This document shows positions 1 through 10,022 of a stretch of 64,000 nucleotides of DNA, one piece after another. The stretch spans positions 992,001 through 1,056,000 of the forward strand of contig NZ_JBEJGY010000004.1 of assembly GCF_040253615.1 (NCBI RefSeq), in the 5' to 3' direction. The stretch is from Streptomyces sp. Edi4. Lineage in GTDB: Bacteria; Actinomycetota; Actinomycetes; Streptomycetales; Streptomycetaceae. How positions within the stretch are numbered: the stretch's first letter is position 1; every line of letters starts with the position of its first letter. The notes under the pieces are model-generated. The model saw only the letters and a list, made by a program, of their open reading frames with translations, was not told where the DNA came from and made no database searches. The translations under genes were made by a program, and so were the position numbers.

Positions 1-1
1 T

Positions 2-211
2 GGGCGCCCGGTGCCGCGCCCGATGCCCCTGGCCGCGGCCCGCACACACGCGGTGTTCGCGGGGATCTGCGCGGCCGCGGCGGCCGCCGCGCTCATCGAG
101 GCGTTGCGGCGGCTGACCGTATGGCGCCTGATACGCCGGCGGTACGCGCGCCTGGACCGCGCGTGGGCCCGGTACGGTCCGGACTGGGGCCGCACGGGCG
201 CGGGCAGCTGA
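2..211 (+). CDS. Rv1733c-like membrane protein, C-terminal fragment
   Basis: The frame is open from the first bases of the window, so this is the 3' end of a longer gene and its start is not visible. The visible 69 residues hold one hydrophobic, alanine-rich segment (about residues 16-35) followed by an arginine-rich tail ending [14 protein letters not shown] last transmembrane helix followed by a W/D/R-rich tail ending in a GP-W motif is how many actinobacterial membrane proteins of the Rv1733c type end; that assignment rests on this short tail only. No function is known for the family. Confidence 0.5.
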   Translation, partial: GRPVPRPMPLAAARTHAVFAGICAAAAAAALIEALRRLTVWRLIRRRYARLDRAWARYGPDWGRTGAGS

Positions 212-324
212 CCGGTCAACTCACCGGCCCGGCGCGCGCTACGGTGGACCATCAGGCGCACATGCGAGGTCACGGTCGAGGTGTGTGCGAGATCGCACGC
301 ACGAGGTGGGGGCACGACAGCACC

Positions 325-2727
325 ATGGCTCAGGGCACGGTCCAGGTGACGCACACGGGCACGTCGCGGTGGCGCCGCCGCACGGGTGAGTACGCCTCTT
401 TGGCCGCGGCCCTGGAAGCCGCGGGCGACGGCGACGTCCTGACCATCGCCCCGGGCACCTACCGCGAGAACCTGGTGCTGCGGCGCTGTGTGACGCTGCG
501 CGGGCCCGAGGGCGCGGTCGGCTCGGTCCGGATCGCGCCGGCCGACGGCGTGGCGCTGACGGTGTGCGCGTCGGCGACCGTGCGGGACCTGTACCTGGAG
601 GGCCAGGACGCCGCGGCGCCCGCGCTCCTGGTGGAGGACGGCGCGCCCGAGCTCGTCGACCTGCGGGTGGTGACGCGTTCGGCCGTCGGCATCGAGGTGC
701 GCGGCGGTGCCCGGCCGACCGTGCGGCGCTGCACGGTGGACAACCCCGGCGGCGTCGGCATCGGCGTCTTCGACGGCGCGGGCGGCGTGTTCGAGGAGTG
801 CGAGGTCGTTGCGGCCGGGCAGTCGGGGGTCTCGGTGCACGGGGGCGGCCACCCCCGCCTTGAGCGGTGCCGGGTGCACCATGCCAGCGGCGCGGGGCTC
901 TCGGTGAGCGGCGAGGGCTCGGGAATGGAGGCGCTGGGCTGCGAGGTGTACGAGATCAAGGGCGCCGGTGTGCACATCGTCTCGCGCGCCTTCGCCCACC
1001 TCACCGACTGCACGGTGCACCGCACCTCGGCCGACGGCGTCACCCTGGACACCGACGCGGTGCTCACGCTCGCCGACTGCGACATCCACGACATCCCGGA
1101 GAACGCGATCGACCTGCGGTCGCGTTCGGTGCTCACCCTGACCCGGACCAAGGTGCGCCGCTTCGGGCGCAACGGCCTGTCGGTGTGGGACCCCGGCACC
1201 CGCGTCGACGCCAACCAGTGCGAGATCCACGACAGTACGGGCGACTATCCGGCGGTGTGGGTCAGCGACGGCGCGGCCGCGGTCCTCGAGGGCTGCCGCG
1301 TCCATGACGTACCGGACGCGATCTTCGTGCTCGACCGGGGTTCGCGTGCCGATGTCGTCGACAGCGACCTCACCCAGGTGCGCAACACCGCTGTGTCGGT
1401 GAGCGACGGGGCGACCGCGCAGCTCGACGACTGCCGCATCAGCCAGGCCTCCACGGGTGCCTGGTTCCGCGACCACGGCAGCGGCGGCACGCTGGCGGGC
1501 TGCACCATCGACGGCGCCCAGACCGGCGTCATCGTCACCAAGGGCGCCGACCCCCGCATCGAGCGCGTCACGGTCACCTCGCCCGCCGAGGCCGGCTTCT
1601 ACGTCTCCGCGCAGGGCCGGGGCACCTTCCACGCCTGCCGTGTCACCGGCAGCGGCGGCTTCGGCTTCCATGTCATCGACGGCTGCCGTACGACGCTGAC
1701 GCGCTGCCGCACCGAGCGGTGCGCGCGCCGGGGTTATGAGTTCTCCGAGGACGGCGCCGTCGTCGAGGACTGCACAAGCGACGAGAGCGGCGCCCGGTCC
1801 CCCGCCCCGGAGCCCACGGCCGTGCGGAGCGCCACCCAGACGGTGGGGCTGCTCACCGGCGTCCCCCGCCCCCGCGCCGTCGAGCCGATGGCGGCGGAGC
1901 CCGCGGCCGAGCCCCCGCGCGGTTCGGGCGCCGTGCTCGGTGAACTGGACACGCTGGTGGGCCTGGAGAGCGTCAAACGCGAGGTCCGGGCGCTCACCGA
2001 CATGATCGAGGTGGGCCGCAGGCGCCGGCAGGCCGGGCTCAAGGCGGCCTCCGTCCGGCGCCATCTGGTCTTCACCGGCTCCCCCGGCACCGGCAAGACC
2101 ACGGTGGCGCGCCTGTACGGCGAGATCCTGGCCTCGCTCGGCGTCCTGGAGCGCGGCCATCTGGTCGAGGTGTCCCGGGTGGATCTGGTGGGCGAGCACA
2201 TCGGCTCGACCGCGATCCGCACCCAGGAGGCCTTCGAGCGGGCGCGCGGCGGCGTCTTGTTCATCGACGAGGCGTACGCCCTGTCCCCCGAGGACTCCGG
2301 ACGCGACTTCGGCCGGGAGGCCATCGACACGCTGGTGAAGCTGATGGAGGACCACCGGGAGGCGGTGGTCGTCATCGTGGCCGGCTACACCGCGGAGATG
2401 GAGCGCTTCCTCAGCGTCAACCCCGGTGTGGCGTCCCGTTTCTCACGGACCATCAGGTTTCCCGACTACACCGCCGAGGAATTGCTGCGCATCGTGGAGC
2501 AGCAGGCCGACGAGCACGAGTACCGGCTCGGCGCCGGGACCGCCGAGTGCCTGCTGAAGTACTTCACGGCGCTGCCCAGGGGCGTCGCGTTTGGCAATGG
2601 GCGGACCGCGCGCCAGACCTTCGAGTCGATGGTGGAGCGCCACGCGGGCCGGGTGGCCCAGCTCGCCGACGCCAGCACCGACGACCTGACGCTGCTCTAC
2701 CCGGACGATCTGCCCGAACTGCTTTGA
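325..2727 (+). CDS. Right-handed beta-helix repeat protein fused to CbxX/SpoVK-type AAA+ ATPase
   Basis: An 800-residue protein with two parts. Residues about 20-500 form a parallel beta-helix: it opens with a pectate-lyase-like TIAPGTY segment and then repeats a coil of roughly 23 residues, most coils carrying a Cys followed by a hydrophobic residue (CTV, CEV, CRV, CDI), giving a cysteine ladder. After a Pro/Ala/Glu-rich linker (about 500-535), residues about 538-800 form an AAA+ domain of the CbxX/CfqX-SpoVK group, with Walker A GSPGTGKT at about 585-592 and Walker B VLFIDEA at about 643-650. There is no signal peptide or membrane segment, so it is probably cytosolic. ATG 325 is preceded by AGGTGGGGG; an open frame extends further upstream to 121 but without the family's features. 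EccA of type VII secretion has a related ATPase, but no other ESX gene is here. Its 3' end overlaps the convergent next gene by 31 bases. Confidence 0.85.
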   Translation: MAQGTVQVTHTGTSRWRRRTGEYASLAAALEAAGDGDVLTIAPGTYRENLVLRRCVTLRGPEGAVGSVRIAPADGVALTVCASATVRDLYLEGQDAAAPALLVEDGAPELVDLRVVTRSAVGIEVRGGARPTVRRCTVDNPGGVGIGVFDGAGGVFEECEVVAAGQSGVSVHGGGHPRLERCRVHHASGAGLSVSGEGSGMEALGCEVYEIKGAGVHIVSRAFAHLTDCTVHRTSADGVTLDTDAVLTLADCDIHDIPENAIDLRSRSVLTLTRTKVRRFGRNGLSVWDPGTRVDANQCEIHDSTGDYPAVWVSDGAAAVLEGCRVHDVPDAIFVLDRGSRADVVDSDLTQVRNTAVSVSDGATAQLDDCRISQASTGAWFRDHGSGGTLAGCTIDGAQTGVIVTKGADPRIERVTVTSPAEAGFYVSAQGRGTFHACRVTGSGGFGFHVIDGCRTTLTRCRTERCARRGYEFSEDGAVVEDCTSDESGARSPAPEPTAVRSATQTVGLLTGVPRPRAVEPMAAEPAAEPPRGSGAVLGELDTLVGLESVKREVRALTDMIEVGRRRRQAGLKAASVRRHLVFTGSPGTGKTTVARLYGEILASLGVLERGHLVEVSRVDLVGEHIGSTAIRTQEAFERARGGVLFIDEAYALSPEDSGRDFGREAIDTLVKLMEDHREAVVVIVAGYTAEMERFLSVNPGVASRFSRTIRFPDYTAEELLRIVEQQADEHEYRLGAGTAECLLKYFTALPRGVAFGNGRTARQTFESMVERHAGRVAQLADASTDDLTLLYPDDLPELL

Positions 2728-5072
2728 TCCGTGCGCTGATTCGGCAGCGCGGACGCCAACTCGGCGAGCAGCAGGGCCCGTTCATGGGCGAACGCCGGGT
2801 CGGCCTGGTAGTCGGAGTGTCCCAGGACCGGCGCGGGCAGCGGGTGCTGAGCGGTACGCCCGTAGGCGACCGGGTCGAGCAGGGGGCCCCGGTCGACGTC
2901 GCCGCCGGTGCGCACGGGTCCTCCGATCGGGTCGGTGGCCCGCCACAGGTTGCGCCAGCAGCGCACCTCCCGGTGCAGGGCTTCGAGCGGCGCGGGCCCG
3001 AAGTAGGCGGGGAACCAGCGCCCGTAGAGCCGCTCCGCGGGGCAGCCGTAGGTGAGCAGGGCCACCCGGCGCCGGGTGGCGGCGGGCAGTTGCCACACGG
3101 CGGCCGCGGCAAGGACGCTGCCCTGGGAGTGGCCGGAGATCACGAGGCGGCCGCCGGTGGCCTCGGTCCAGGTGTTCATCCGCCAGGCCAGGTCCGGGAC
3201 GGCCCGCTCGGCGTAGCAGGGTGGCGCGAAGGGGTGGGCGGCGCGCGGCCAGAACGTGCCGACGTCCCACAGGATGCCGACGGTGCGGCGGGCCGCGGCG
3301 TCCTTGTAGGCGCGCCGTCCCCAGGTGACGAAGAGCAGGAACCCGAAGCCGGTGCACCAGGATCCGAGCGACTGGGCGGCGTCGGCGCCCAGGGCGAGCG
3401 GGTCGGGTGCGGCGTCGGCCGCCCTGGCCGGCACCTGCCCGGTCCACCAGGCGCCCGCCAGGGCCCCGGCGCCGAGCAGCAGCGACGCTCCGGCGACGAT
3501 GCCGACGCAGAGCGGGGTGTGGTCGGTGAGCCCGGCCATCGCGCGGGCGGCCGCGATACGGCGGGTGCGGGCGGTGTCGGGCCGCTCGGTGGGGTAGTCG
3601 GCCATGACGCGGGGTTCGTCGGCGCGTGCGGTGCGCCAGGTGCGTAGGGCGAAGTACAGCGCCACGGGCAGGAGCAGGACGAGCAGGGCCGGGATCACCG
3701 AGGCCTGCCAGGTCAGCAGGGGCGGCGGGCCGTGGTAGGCCGAGCGGTCCATGCCCGGGGTGGCGCCGTGGTCGAGCCAGTCGGCGACCCGTTGGGCGAC
3801 GCCGCCGGTCATCACGCCGCCGAGCGCGCAGGCGAGCATCGCGACGGCGGGGCCGCCGAGTCCGCGCAGGGCGGTGCGCTCACCCGGCGCGCGGCGGCGC
3901 AGCCGCCCGGCCACGACGGCGAGCGCCACCACCAACGCCCCCTGGGCCAGGGCGAGAAGGCCGAAGGCGCGGCCGCCGGGCAGGGTGCCGGCCGAGACCC
4001 AGCCGGGCCGGCCCCAGGACGCGTACAGCAGGGCGAGCAGCAGCAGCGCGAGCGTGGACAGCGGCAGCCAGGAGGTGACGGCCCCATCGAGCCGTTCGTC
4101 GCGGCGCGATTCGCTGCGCCCCCGGCGGCACACCACGCCCACGACGACCAGGCCCGTAAGGACGAGGGCACATACGAGCAGGAGTCCCGGCACGGCGAGG
4201 AGCGCGCCGCCGGCGCGGTCGTGGCGGACGGCCGCGAGCGTCACGCTCGCCGCGACGGTCAGGAATCCGGCCGCGGTGTGGGCCGCGCGCAGCCGGGCCA
4301 CCAGGCGCCTGCCGTACCAGAACCCGGGCCTGGCGAAGGCGGGTTGGGGGGCCCGTGGGTCCTCGGCGGGTGTCGCGCTCAGGGGCGCTTGCGATTCGTA
4401 CGCGCTCCAGGTGCGGTTGGACAGGTACCACAGCAGGGCGACCAGGGCCGTGGGGACCAGGGCCGCGAGCGCGAGGCGCCGGCCCGGCTGCGACCACCAG
4501 CCGTGGTGGGCCACCGAGGTGAAGCCGAGCCAGTACCAGGAGCGGGAGCACCCGGCCGTTCCGGCGCACTGCCACGCCCCGAGATCGAGCGCGACCTCGC
4601 AGGCGGCGGCCACGAGCAGCACGGTCAGGCTGAGCGCGACGAGCCGCACGAGCAGCCCGTACAGGCGGATCGTGCGCGGTGAGCGCGGCGCGGGCGGCCG
4701 CATCCAGTGGGCGAGGTTGATCACCATGAAGGGCAGCAGGAGCAGCCACAGGGCGCGGGCGCTGTTGCCCGAGGTCAGGTTGCACCAGACGTACGCCTCG
4801 GGCACCGGCCGGCCCTGGTGGCGCTCGGGGTGCGCCTCGGCGTCCAGGTCCGTGGCGCACCGGTAGATGGCCGCGGTGTCGTCGCCGGTGACGCGCACGG
4901 TGCGCGGGTCGCCGAGCATCTTCTGCGGGGTGGTGCCGCCGACACCGTGGACCAGGAGTTCGAGGGCGGGTCCCGCGCGTTCGGACTCGGGGGCGCCCGC
5001 TGGGGCGAGGGGGGTGGCACGGGACACTTCGGCGACTCGCTCTCGTGGGGGACGGACGGCGACGCGGAACAT
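2697..5072 (-). CDS. Polytopic membrane protein with C-terminal alpha/beta-hydrolase domain
   Basis: A 791-residue protein. The N-terminal region carries the motif [11 protein letters not shown] (about residues 37-47), the usual oxyanion-hole strand of an alpha/beta-hydrolase. About ten hydrophobic helices follow (roughly residues 105-560). The C-terminal part holds the nucleophile elbow GHSQG at about residues 646-650 and, later, possible acid and His residues. The hydrolase core is thus split around a membrane domain, as in several actinobacterial membrane lipase-like proteins. Substrate unknown; a lipid ester or thioester is plausible by family only. The start is uncertain: ATG 5072 has a poor ribosome site, and an in-frame GTG at 5027 is an alternative. 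Divergent from the DeoR gene; its tail overlaps the beta-helix gene by 31 bases. Confidence 0.75.
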   Translation of the reverse strand: MFRVAVRPPRERVAEVSRATPLAPAGAPESERAGPALELLVHGVGGTTPQKMLGDPRTVRVTGDDTAAIYRCATDLDAEAHPERHQGRPVPEAYVWCNLTSGNSARALWLLLLPFMVINLAHWMRPPAPRSPRTIRLYGLLVRLVALSLTVLLVAAACEVALDLGAWQCAGTAGCSRSWYWLGFTSVAHHGWWSQPGRRLALAALVPTALVALLWYLSNRTWSAYESQAPLSATPAEDPRAPQPAFARPGFWYGRRLVARLRAAHTAAGFLTVAASVTLAAVRHDRAGGALLAVPGLLLVCALVLTGLVVVGVVCRRGRSESRRDERLDGAVTSWLPLSTLALLLLALLYASWGRPGWVSAGTLPGGRAFGLLALAQGALVVALAVVAGRLRRRAPGERTALRGLGGPAVAMLACALGGVMTGGVAQRVADWLDHGATPGMDRSAYHGPPPLLTWQASVIPALLVLLLPVALYFALRTWRTARADEPRVMADYPTERPDTARTRRIAAARAMAGLTDHTPLCVGIVAGASLLLGAGALAGAWWTGQVPARAADAAPDPLALGADAAQSLGSWCTGFGFLLFVTWGRRAYKDAAARRTVGILWDVGTFWPRAAHPFAPPCYAERAVPDLAWRMNTWTEATGGRLVISGHSQGSVLAAAAVWQLPAATRRRVALLTYGCPAERLYGRWFPAYFGPAPLEALHREVRCWRNLWRATDPIGGPVRTGGDVDRGPLLDPVAYGRTAQHPLPAPVLGHSDYQADPAFAHERALLLAELASALPNQRTDQSSSGRSSG

Positions 5073-5108
5073 CAGGATCCCGGATCCGGGTGCTCAGGTG
5101 CGGTGCTC

Positions 5109-5127
5109 TCACGGAATCTCCCCGTGA
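5109..5127. promoter_or_regulatory. Candidate operator between membrane hydrolase and DeoR gene
   Basis: Inverted repeat TCACGG-N7-CCGTGA immediately upstream of a possible -10 hexamer CAGGAT (5128-5133) reading toward the DeoR-family gene. A dyad at this position would suit autoregulation, which is common in the family. No binding evidence. Confidence 0.35.
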
Positions 5128-5204
5128 CAGGATGGGGCCGCAGCCCGGGGGCGCAGGTGTGCCCGGCGAGTGTGTTCGACGACGTGGAAGGGACCGGCCC
5201 GGCA

Positions 5205-6068
5205 GTGAGCGACCACCAGAATCTGCTCGCGGAGCAGCGTCGCGCGCTGATCCTCGACGAGGTCAGACGGCGCGGCGGGGTACGGGTCAACGAACTCACC
5301 CGGAAACTCAACGTCTCCGACATGACGGTCCGCCGCGATCTGGACGCGCTGGCACGCCAGGGCGCGGTCGAGAAGGTGCACGGCGGCGCGGTGCCGGTGG
5401 CCGAGGCCACGGCGCACGAGCCGGGCTTCGAGGCGAAGTCGGCCCTCGAACTGAGCGCCAAGCAGGACATCGCGCGGGAGGCGGCCAGGATGGCCGTGCC
5501 CGGCAGCGCCATCGCGCTGGCCGGGGGCACGACCGCCTACGCCCTGGCCCAGCAGTTGGTGGACGTTCCCGATCTGACGGTGGTGACCAACTCGGTGCAG
5601 GTGGCCGACGTGTTCCACGCCGCGCAGCGCTCCTCGGCCGGCTCCGGTCCCCGGCCGGGAGCGGCGACGGTGGTCCTGACGGGCGGGGTGCGCACGCTCT
5701 CGGACACGCTGGTGGGCCCGGTCGCCGACGCGGCGATCCGCTCCCTCCACTTCGATGTGCTGTTCATCGGGGTGCACGGCATCTCGGCGGAGGCCGGCCT
5801 GTCCACGCCCAACTTGGCGGAGGCGGAGACCAATCGGCAGTTCGTGCACTCGGCGCGGCGGGTCGTGGTGATCGCGGACCACACCAAGTGGGGCACGGTG
5901 GGCCTGAGTTCGTTCGCCATGCTCGACCAGGTCGACTCGCTGGTGACGGACGCGGGCCTTTCGGACCGGGCCCGCGCGCAGATGACGGAACATCTGCGGG
6001 ACCTCGTGGTGGCGGGCGAGAGCCCCGACGGCGGGGCGGACGACAGCGGGAGCGGCACAGACAACTGA
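5205..6068 (+). CDS. DeoR/GlpR-family transcriptional regulator
   Basis: A 287-residue regulator. Residues about 5-60 form the DeoR winged helix-turn-helix (EQRRALILDEVRRRGGVRV ... VSDMTVRRDLDALA), and residues about 80-255 the sugar-phosphate-sensing DeoR C-terminal domain, with the typical VVTNS and FIGVHGIS segments and a late ADHTKWG motif. By family it should repress a sugar or polyol catabolic gene and be released by a phosphorylated sugar, but no kinase or transporter adjoins it. GTG 5205 was chosen because AAGGGA lies about 11 bases upstream and the homologous start precedes the QNLLAEQRRALIL block; an in-frame GTG at 5172 is possible. The tail is Gly/Asp/Ser-rich and likely disordered. 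Confidence 0.9.
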   Translation: MSDHQNLLAEQRRALILDEVRRRGGVRVNELTRKLNVSDMTVRRDLDALARQGAVEKVHGGAVPVAEATAHEPGFEAKSALELSAKQDIAREAARMAVPGSAIALAGGTTAYALAQQLVDVPDLTVVTNSVQVADVFHAAQRSSAGSGPRPGAATVVLTGGVRTLSDTLVGPVADAAIRSLHFDVLFIGVHGISAEAGLSTPNLAEAETNRQFVHSARRVVVIADHTKWGTVGLSSFAMLDQVDSLVTDAGLSDRARAQMTEHLRDLVVAGESPDGGADDSGSGTDN

Positions 6069-6129
6069 CGTCGCGTCAGCTAGAGTGGACGGGCACTCGC
6101 GCGCACCCGGCCCTTGGGAGGTAGGCGTC

Positions 6130-6615
6130 ATGGCTCGCCGGCTCAGGCCCATGGAACTCACCTTCGCGACGTCGGCGCCGGTGCGCCTGGTGTTCACGGC
6201 CCACGTGCCGGCCGGCCCGGGCGCCGTCCACCGCGCGCTCGCCGACGAGGTGGCCCAAACACCGCTCTGGTTCACCTCGGTCGTCGCCGCCCGCCCGCTC
6301 GACGGCGGCGCGGGCCGCGAGGTCAGGCTGCGCGGCGGGGTGTTCTTCCGCGAGACGATCCTGGCGAGCGACCCGGGTGAGCGGTATGCCTACCGCATCG
6401 ACGAGACCAACGTCCCCGGTGTCAGCGCCCTGGTGGAGGACTGGCGGCTCACGCCCGCCGGCTCCGGCACGACGGTGCGCTGGACGATGGCGAGCGATGG
6501 TCCGGCGCTGTTCCGTCTGGCGATGCGGGCCGCGGCGCCGGGCATCGGCCAGTCGTTCCGGGGCGCGATGCGCAATCTGGGACGTCATCTGGCGAGCACC
6601 CCGTCCAAGCCCTGA
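6130..6615 (+). CDS. SRPBCC (START/Bet v1-like) ligand-binding protein
   Basis: A 161-residue single-domain protein of the polyketide cyclase/dehydrase (SRPBCC) type. The pattern is an N-terminal strand (VRLVFTAHVPAGPGAVHRAL) leading into a helix, central strands with ETILASDPGERYAYRID, a VEDWRLTPAGSGTTVRW hairpin, and the long C-terminal helix (LFRLAMRAAAPGIGQSFRGAM) that closes the hydrophobic pocket. Such proteins bind or modify small lipids and aromatics; the ligand cannot be told. ATG 6130 has the ribosome site GGGAGGT about 8 bases upstream. It lies 61 bases after the DeoR gene in the same direction and converges with the stress protein gene. Confidence 0.8.
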   Translation: MARRLRPMELTFATSAPVRLVFTAHVPAGPGAVHRALADEVAQTPLWFTSVVAARPLDGGAGREVRLRGGVFFRETILASDPGERYAYRIDETNVPGVSALVEDWRLTPAGSGTTVRWTMASDGPALFRLAMRAAAPGIGQSFRGAMRNLGRHLASTPSKP

Positions 6616-6631
6616 CGGGCCACGGCCCGGC

Positions 6632-7537
6632 TCAGGCGTCGCCGTGGACCGGCACCACCGCCACCGGGCACTCCGTGTGGTGCAGCACCGCGTGGGCCAC
6701 CGAGCCCATCAACAGGGCGCCGGGCGCCAGCCGTCGGCGGTGGCGGCCCACGACGATCAGGGCCGCCGAGGCCGAGGCGTCCACGAGATGGCCCGCCGCG
6801 TCGGCGGGCGCGATCACGGGGTCCACCTCGACGCCGGGAAACCGCTCTCGGAAGCGGCCTAGCCGGTCGCTCTGTTCGCGTGTCACATCACGCTCGGCGC
6901 CCTCGTACTGGTCGCGGTCGAGTGCCGCAGGCGGGAACTCGCCCGCGACCATCAGCGCGGCCGGGGGCGGCCCGGGGCAGGCGGTGATCACCTGGAGCGG
7001 TACACCCCGGGCCGCCGCCTCCACGAAGGCGAACTCGATCACCTCGTCGGCCGTGTCGGCGAGGTGGAGCCCGAGCACGACGCGCCCGGCCGTCGGCTCG
7101 TCCTTCCCGGTGCGGGCCAGGCGCGGCACCACGACGACCGGGCAGGGCGCCCGGGTGGCCACGGCCAGGCTGTTGGAGCCGAGCAGGAGGCTGGCGAAGC
7201 CGCCGCGCCCGCGCGAGCCCATCACCAGCATCCGCGCCCCGGCGCCCAGCGCGTGCAGCGCGTCGGGCACGTCGCCCTCCAGCGAGTCGTAGCGCACCGA
7301 GGGCAGTCCGTCGCGGCCGGACAGCGCGGCGCGGACCCGGTCGGTGACCGGGTCGTTGAGTTCGGGACCGGGCCCGAGCGCGGACCTGCGGGCCGCCCAG
7401 AGCTGGGTGGAGTCGGGCAGGACGTGCGCGATCACGAGCTCGGCGGCCAGTCTGCGGGCGGTGGGAACGGCCCATTCAAGGGCCCGCAGGCTGTGGTCGG
7501 ATCCGTCTACGGCGACGGCTACCGGTCGCGTGTCCAA
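6632..7537 (-). CDS. Universal stress protein, two tandem UspA domains
   Basis: A 301-residue protein with two Usp domains (about residues 4-145 and 155-297). The first carries the ATP-binding pattern GSRGRGGFASLLLGSNS; the second has VVGRHRRRLAPGALLMGSV, with the usual G-x2-G-x9-GS spacing altered. Both end in the family strand CPV(V/A)VVP. Double-domain Usps in actinobacteria are often induced by hypoxia, nitrosative stress or stationary phase; that is family knowledge. The start is TTG 7537 with AGGGTGACG upstream. It lies 72 bases downstream of the Cds1-like gene on the same strand and may be co-transcribed with it. Confidence 0.9.
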   Translation of the reverse strand: MDTRPVAVAVDGSDHSLRALEWAVPTARRLAAELVIAHVLPDSTQLWAARRSALGPGPELNDPVTDRVRAALSGRDGLPSVRYDSLEGDVPDALHALGAGARMLVMGSRGRGGFASLLLGSNSLAVATRAPCPVVVVPRLARTGKDEPTAGRVVLGLHLADTADEVIEFAFVEAAARGVPLQVITACPGPPPAALMVAGEFPPAALDRDQYEGAERDVTREQSDRLGRFRERFPGVEVDPVIAPADAAGHLVDASASAALIVVGRHRRRLAPGALLMGSVAHAVLHHTECPVAVVPVHGDA

Positions 7538-7609
7538 ACGTCACCCTGGCACGCGCCGGGGGGCGGCGCACGGGCAGCGATCGCGCCGTGGCCGGACGAC
7601 AGCGGTCCG

Positions 7610-8710
7610 TCAGTGGGCGGACCACACCCCGCTCGCGAGGAACGTGTCCAGTGTCGCGGTGTACGGCGCGATGTCCATGCCCTGTTCGGCGAGCCACGCG
7701 TCGGAGTAGTACTTGTCGAGATACCGGTCGCCCGGGTCGCACAGCAGGGTGACGACGCTGCCGGTGCGGCCCTCGGCGACCATCTCCGCGACGATCCTGA
7801 GCGCGCTCCACAGTCCGGTGCCGGTGGAGCCACCGGCCTTGCGGCCGATCGCCTTCTCCAGGGCGCGGACCGCCGCGACGCTCGCCGCGTCCGGGACCTT
7901 CATCATCCGGTCGATGGCCCCCGGCACGAAGCTGGGCTCCATGCGGGGCCGGCCGATGCCCTCGATCCGCGAGCCGCAGTCACTGGCGGCGAGCGGGTCG
8001 CCCTGGGTCCAGCCGTCGAAGAAGCAGGAGTTCTCCGGGTCGGGCACGCAGATCATCGTGTCGTGCTGCATGTAGTGCACATAGCGCGCGATGGTGGCCG
8101 ATGTGCCGCCGGTCCCGGCCGTGGCGACGATCCAGGCCGGTTCGGGGAAGCGCTCCAACTTCAGCTGCTGGTAGATGGATTCGGCGATGTTGTTGTTGCC
8201 GCGCCAGTCGGTGGCCCGTTCCGCGTAGGTGAACTGGTCCATGTAGTGGCCGCCGGTCTCGGCGGCGAGCGCCGCAGACTCCTCGTACATCTTCATCGAG
8301 TCGTCGACGAAGTGGCACTGGCCGCCGTGGAATTGGATCAGCCGGCACTTCTCCGGGCTCGTGGTGCGGGGCATGACCGCGATGAACGGCACGCCGATCA
8401 GCTTGGCGAAGTAGGCCTCGGAGACGGCGGTCGAGCCGCTGGACGCCTCGATGACCGGCTTGCCCGGCCGGATCCAGCCATTGCACAGGCCGTACAGGAA
8501 CAGCGAGCGGGCCAGGCGGTGCTTGAGGCTGCCGGTGGGATGGGTGGACTCGTCCTTCAGATAGAGGTCGATGCCCCACGGCTCGGGCAGCGGAAAACGC
8601 AGGAGATGGGTGTCGGCGGAGCGGTTGGCATCGGCCTGGACCTTGCGGACGGCCTCCTTGAGCCAGGCCCGGTACTGCGGATCGCTCCGGTCCACATCGA
8701 TGGTTTCCAT
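7610..8710 (-). CDS. PLP-dependent cysteine synthase-fold enzyme, Cds1-like cysteine desulfhydrase
   Basis: A 366-residue fold-type II PLP enzyme. The Schiff-base lysine is in [12 protein letters not shown] (about residues 57-68), followed by the substrate loop [11 protein letters not shown] and the phosphate-binding glycine loop [15 protein letters not shown]. It lacks the extra regulatory domain of cystathionine beta-synthase. The sequence style and length match the Rv3684/Cds1 group of actinobacteria, which breaks L-cysteine down to hydrogen sulfide, pyruvate and ammonia; a cysteine synthase role is the alternative. ATG 8710 has a clear GAGGAG ribosome site about 5 bases away. Gene order (this gene, then the double Usp) suggests a link with redox or respiratory stress, which is inference. 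Confidence 0.8.
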   Translation of the reverse strand: METIDVDRSDPQYRAWLKEAVRKVQADANRSADTHLLRFPLPEPWGIDLYLKDESTHPTGSLKHRLARSLFLYGLCNGWIRPGKPVIEASSGSTAVSEAYFAKLIGVPFIAVMPRTTSPEKCRLIQFHGGQCHFVDDSMKMYEESAALAAETGGHYMDQFTYAERATDWRGNNNIAESIYQQLKLERFPEPAWIVATAGTGGTSATIARYVHYMQHDTMICVPDPENSCFFDGWTQGDPLAASDCGSRIEGIGRPRMEPSFVPGAIDRMMKVPDAASVAAVRALEKAIGRKAGGSTGTGLWSALRIVAEMVAEGRTGSVVTLLCDPGDRYLDKYYSDAWLAEQGMDIAPYTATLDTFLASGVWSAH

Positions 8711-8928
8711 GCCACTCCTCGTCCTGTGTGCGTGCCGCCCCCACTCCCGACAATACCGCTCTCACCTGCACAAACGTTCCCTTTGAGCATCCATAGGAGT
8801 GGCTTGTGGGACGCGTGGTGAGCACTGGACGACGCTGGCGCGGACCCGATCCCCTTCGCACCCTGGTGCGTAGGCTCGTCGTTGTGCAGACTGCCCAGGA
8901 GGAACGGTGCGAAGGGGGCCGGACGGTC

Positions 8929-9258
8929 ATGGCGGAACCCGAATTCAGTGCGAAGGGCGTACGGATCGAGCGGTGGACGCGTTCGCTGACGAGAGCCGGT
9001 GAGGTGCTGATCAAGGACGGTCGGCTCGCCCTGCTCACCAGCAACGGCCGCGAGATCGACAGCGCGCCCGTCGACACGGTCAGCGCGGCGCGGCCCTGGC
9101 TGCCGTGGCTCGCGAAGGAGGACCGGACGGTGGCGCGCCTGAACGGCACGCGCTACCGGCTGACGATGGGCGGCGAGGCCGGCCGGTCGCGCGGGCCCGA
9201 TCTGTCCCGGCGCTTCCTCCAGGCCATCCGGCAGACGACCCATGGCGCGCACCCCTGA
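8929..9258 (+). CDS. Conserved small actinobacterial protein, function unknown
   Basis: A 109-residue soluble protein without signal peptide, membrane segment or recognised catalytic motif. The core FSAKGVRIERWTRSL ... LIKDGRLALLTSNGREIDSAPVDTV alternates short strands and is followed by a basic, helical tail. The pattern of short strands resembles small PH-like or barrel domains, but I do not recognise the family with certainty. ATG 8929 has a strong GAAGGGGG ribosome site about 10 bases upstream. It is divergent from the Cds1-like gene and precedes the RsbW-like kinase by 153 bases. Confidence 0.75.
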   Translation: MAEPEFSAKGVRIERWTRSLTRAGEVLIKDGRLALLTSNGREIDSAPVDTVSAARPWLPWLAKEDRTVARLNGTRYRLTMGGEAGRSRGPDLSRRFLQAIRQTTHGAHP

Positions 9259-9411
9259 GACGCGTGCGGCCCGGGGGGCGCGAGTTGCGGACGGCCCACC
9301 CCTGGTTCACGCTGGTGTGACATCACTGAGGGTTTACCGGCGGTGACGCTCTGAGTAAGGCCGCCGCCGGACCAGACAGCTACTTCCGGACCTAATCGGG
9401 GAGTCGCAACC

Positions 9412-9933
9412 GTGATCAGCCAGCCAAGCAGGCAGTGCACGGTGGAGCTCCAAGCCCTGCCGTCGCGGATCGGACAGGTCCGCAGAATCGTATCGGCGCA
9501 GTTGCGCTACTGGCATCTGGATCCGTTGATAGACGAGGCGGCGCTCTGCGTCACCGAGTTGCTGACCAACGTCCACCGGCATGCCGAGCCGGACAAGATG
9601 TGCACGGTGGAGATCGAGCTGCTGCTCGACCGGCTCACCATCTCCGTCCACGACCACGACCCCACACTCCCCTCGGTGCGCAAGGCCGACACCCTCGCCA
9701 CCAACGGCCGCGGGCTCTCCCTGATCGCCGCCGTGAGCGAGGCGTGGGGGGTGCGCCCGCTGGGCGAGTCCGGCAAGACCGTGTGGTTCACGCTCGCCGC
9801 CCCCTCCCCGTCCGTGGCCCTGCCTCCGTACCCGCTGTACGAGCCCACGGCGACGCCCGCCTTCACGGAGAGCCGCCCGCGCCCGGTGCGCGAGCGGGTC
9901 AAGACCGCCGCGCGCTCACCGGTCGCGGGCTGA
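9412..9933 (+). CDS. RsbW-like ATP-binding anti-sigma/regulatory kinase
   Basis: A 173-residue GHKL-fold protein of the HATPase_c_2 group. The N box is ALCVTELLTNVHRHAEP (about residues 44-60), the G1 box DHDPTLP, and the G2 region TNGRGLSLIAAV. These kinases typically bind a sigma factor or phosphorylate an anti-anti-sigma factor; Streptomyces genomes carry dozens, mostly as orphans like this one. No sigma factor or STAS antagonist is adjacent. The last 45 residues after the domain are Pro- and Arg-rich. The start is GTG 9412 with GGGGAG about 8 bases upstream. Confidence 0.88.
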   Translation: MISQPSRQCTVELQALPSRIGQVRRIVSAQLRYWHLDPLIDEAALCVTELLTNVHRHAEPDKMCTVEIELLLDRLTISVHDHDPTLPSVRKADTLATNGRGLSLIAAVSEAWGVRPLGESGKTVWFTLAAPSPSVALPPYPLYEPTATPAFTESRPRPVRERVKTAARSPVAG

Positions 9934-10022
9934 GCGGACGGGCGCGACGGGCCGGTGCGGGCGCCGTCGCGCGGCGCGTGTTCGCGTCTCCCCTCAGCGC
10001 TGCGGCCCGCCCCCGGTGACGC

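Noticed and set aside
459..1214. Long reverse-strand open frame inside the beta-helix gene, and many similar ones
   Set aside because: These Arg/Pro/Ala/Ser-rich frames are shadows of high-GC coding on the other strand, without ribosome sites or recognised domains.
325..2727. Part of a type VII (ESX) secretion locus because of the EccA-like ATPase
   Set aside because: No EccB-E, EsxA/B or mycosin genes are near, and the N-terminal part is a beta-helix rather than TPR repeats.
9331..9358. A GGTTT ... GAGTAA pattern before the RsbW-like gene, like a SigB-type promoter
   Set aside because: The spacer is 17 and the -10 differs from GGGTA; too weak to list as a promoter.
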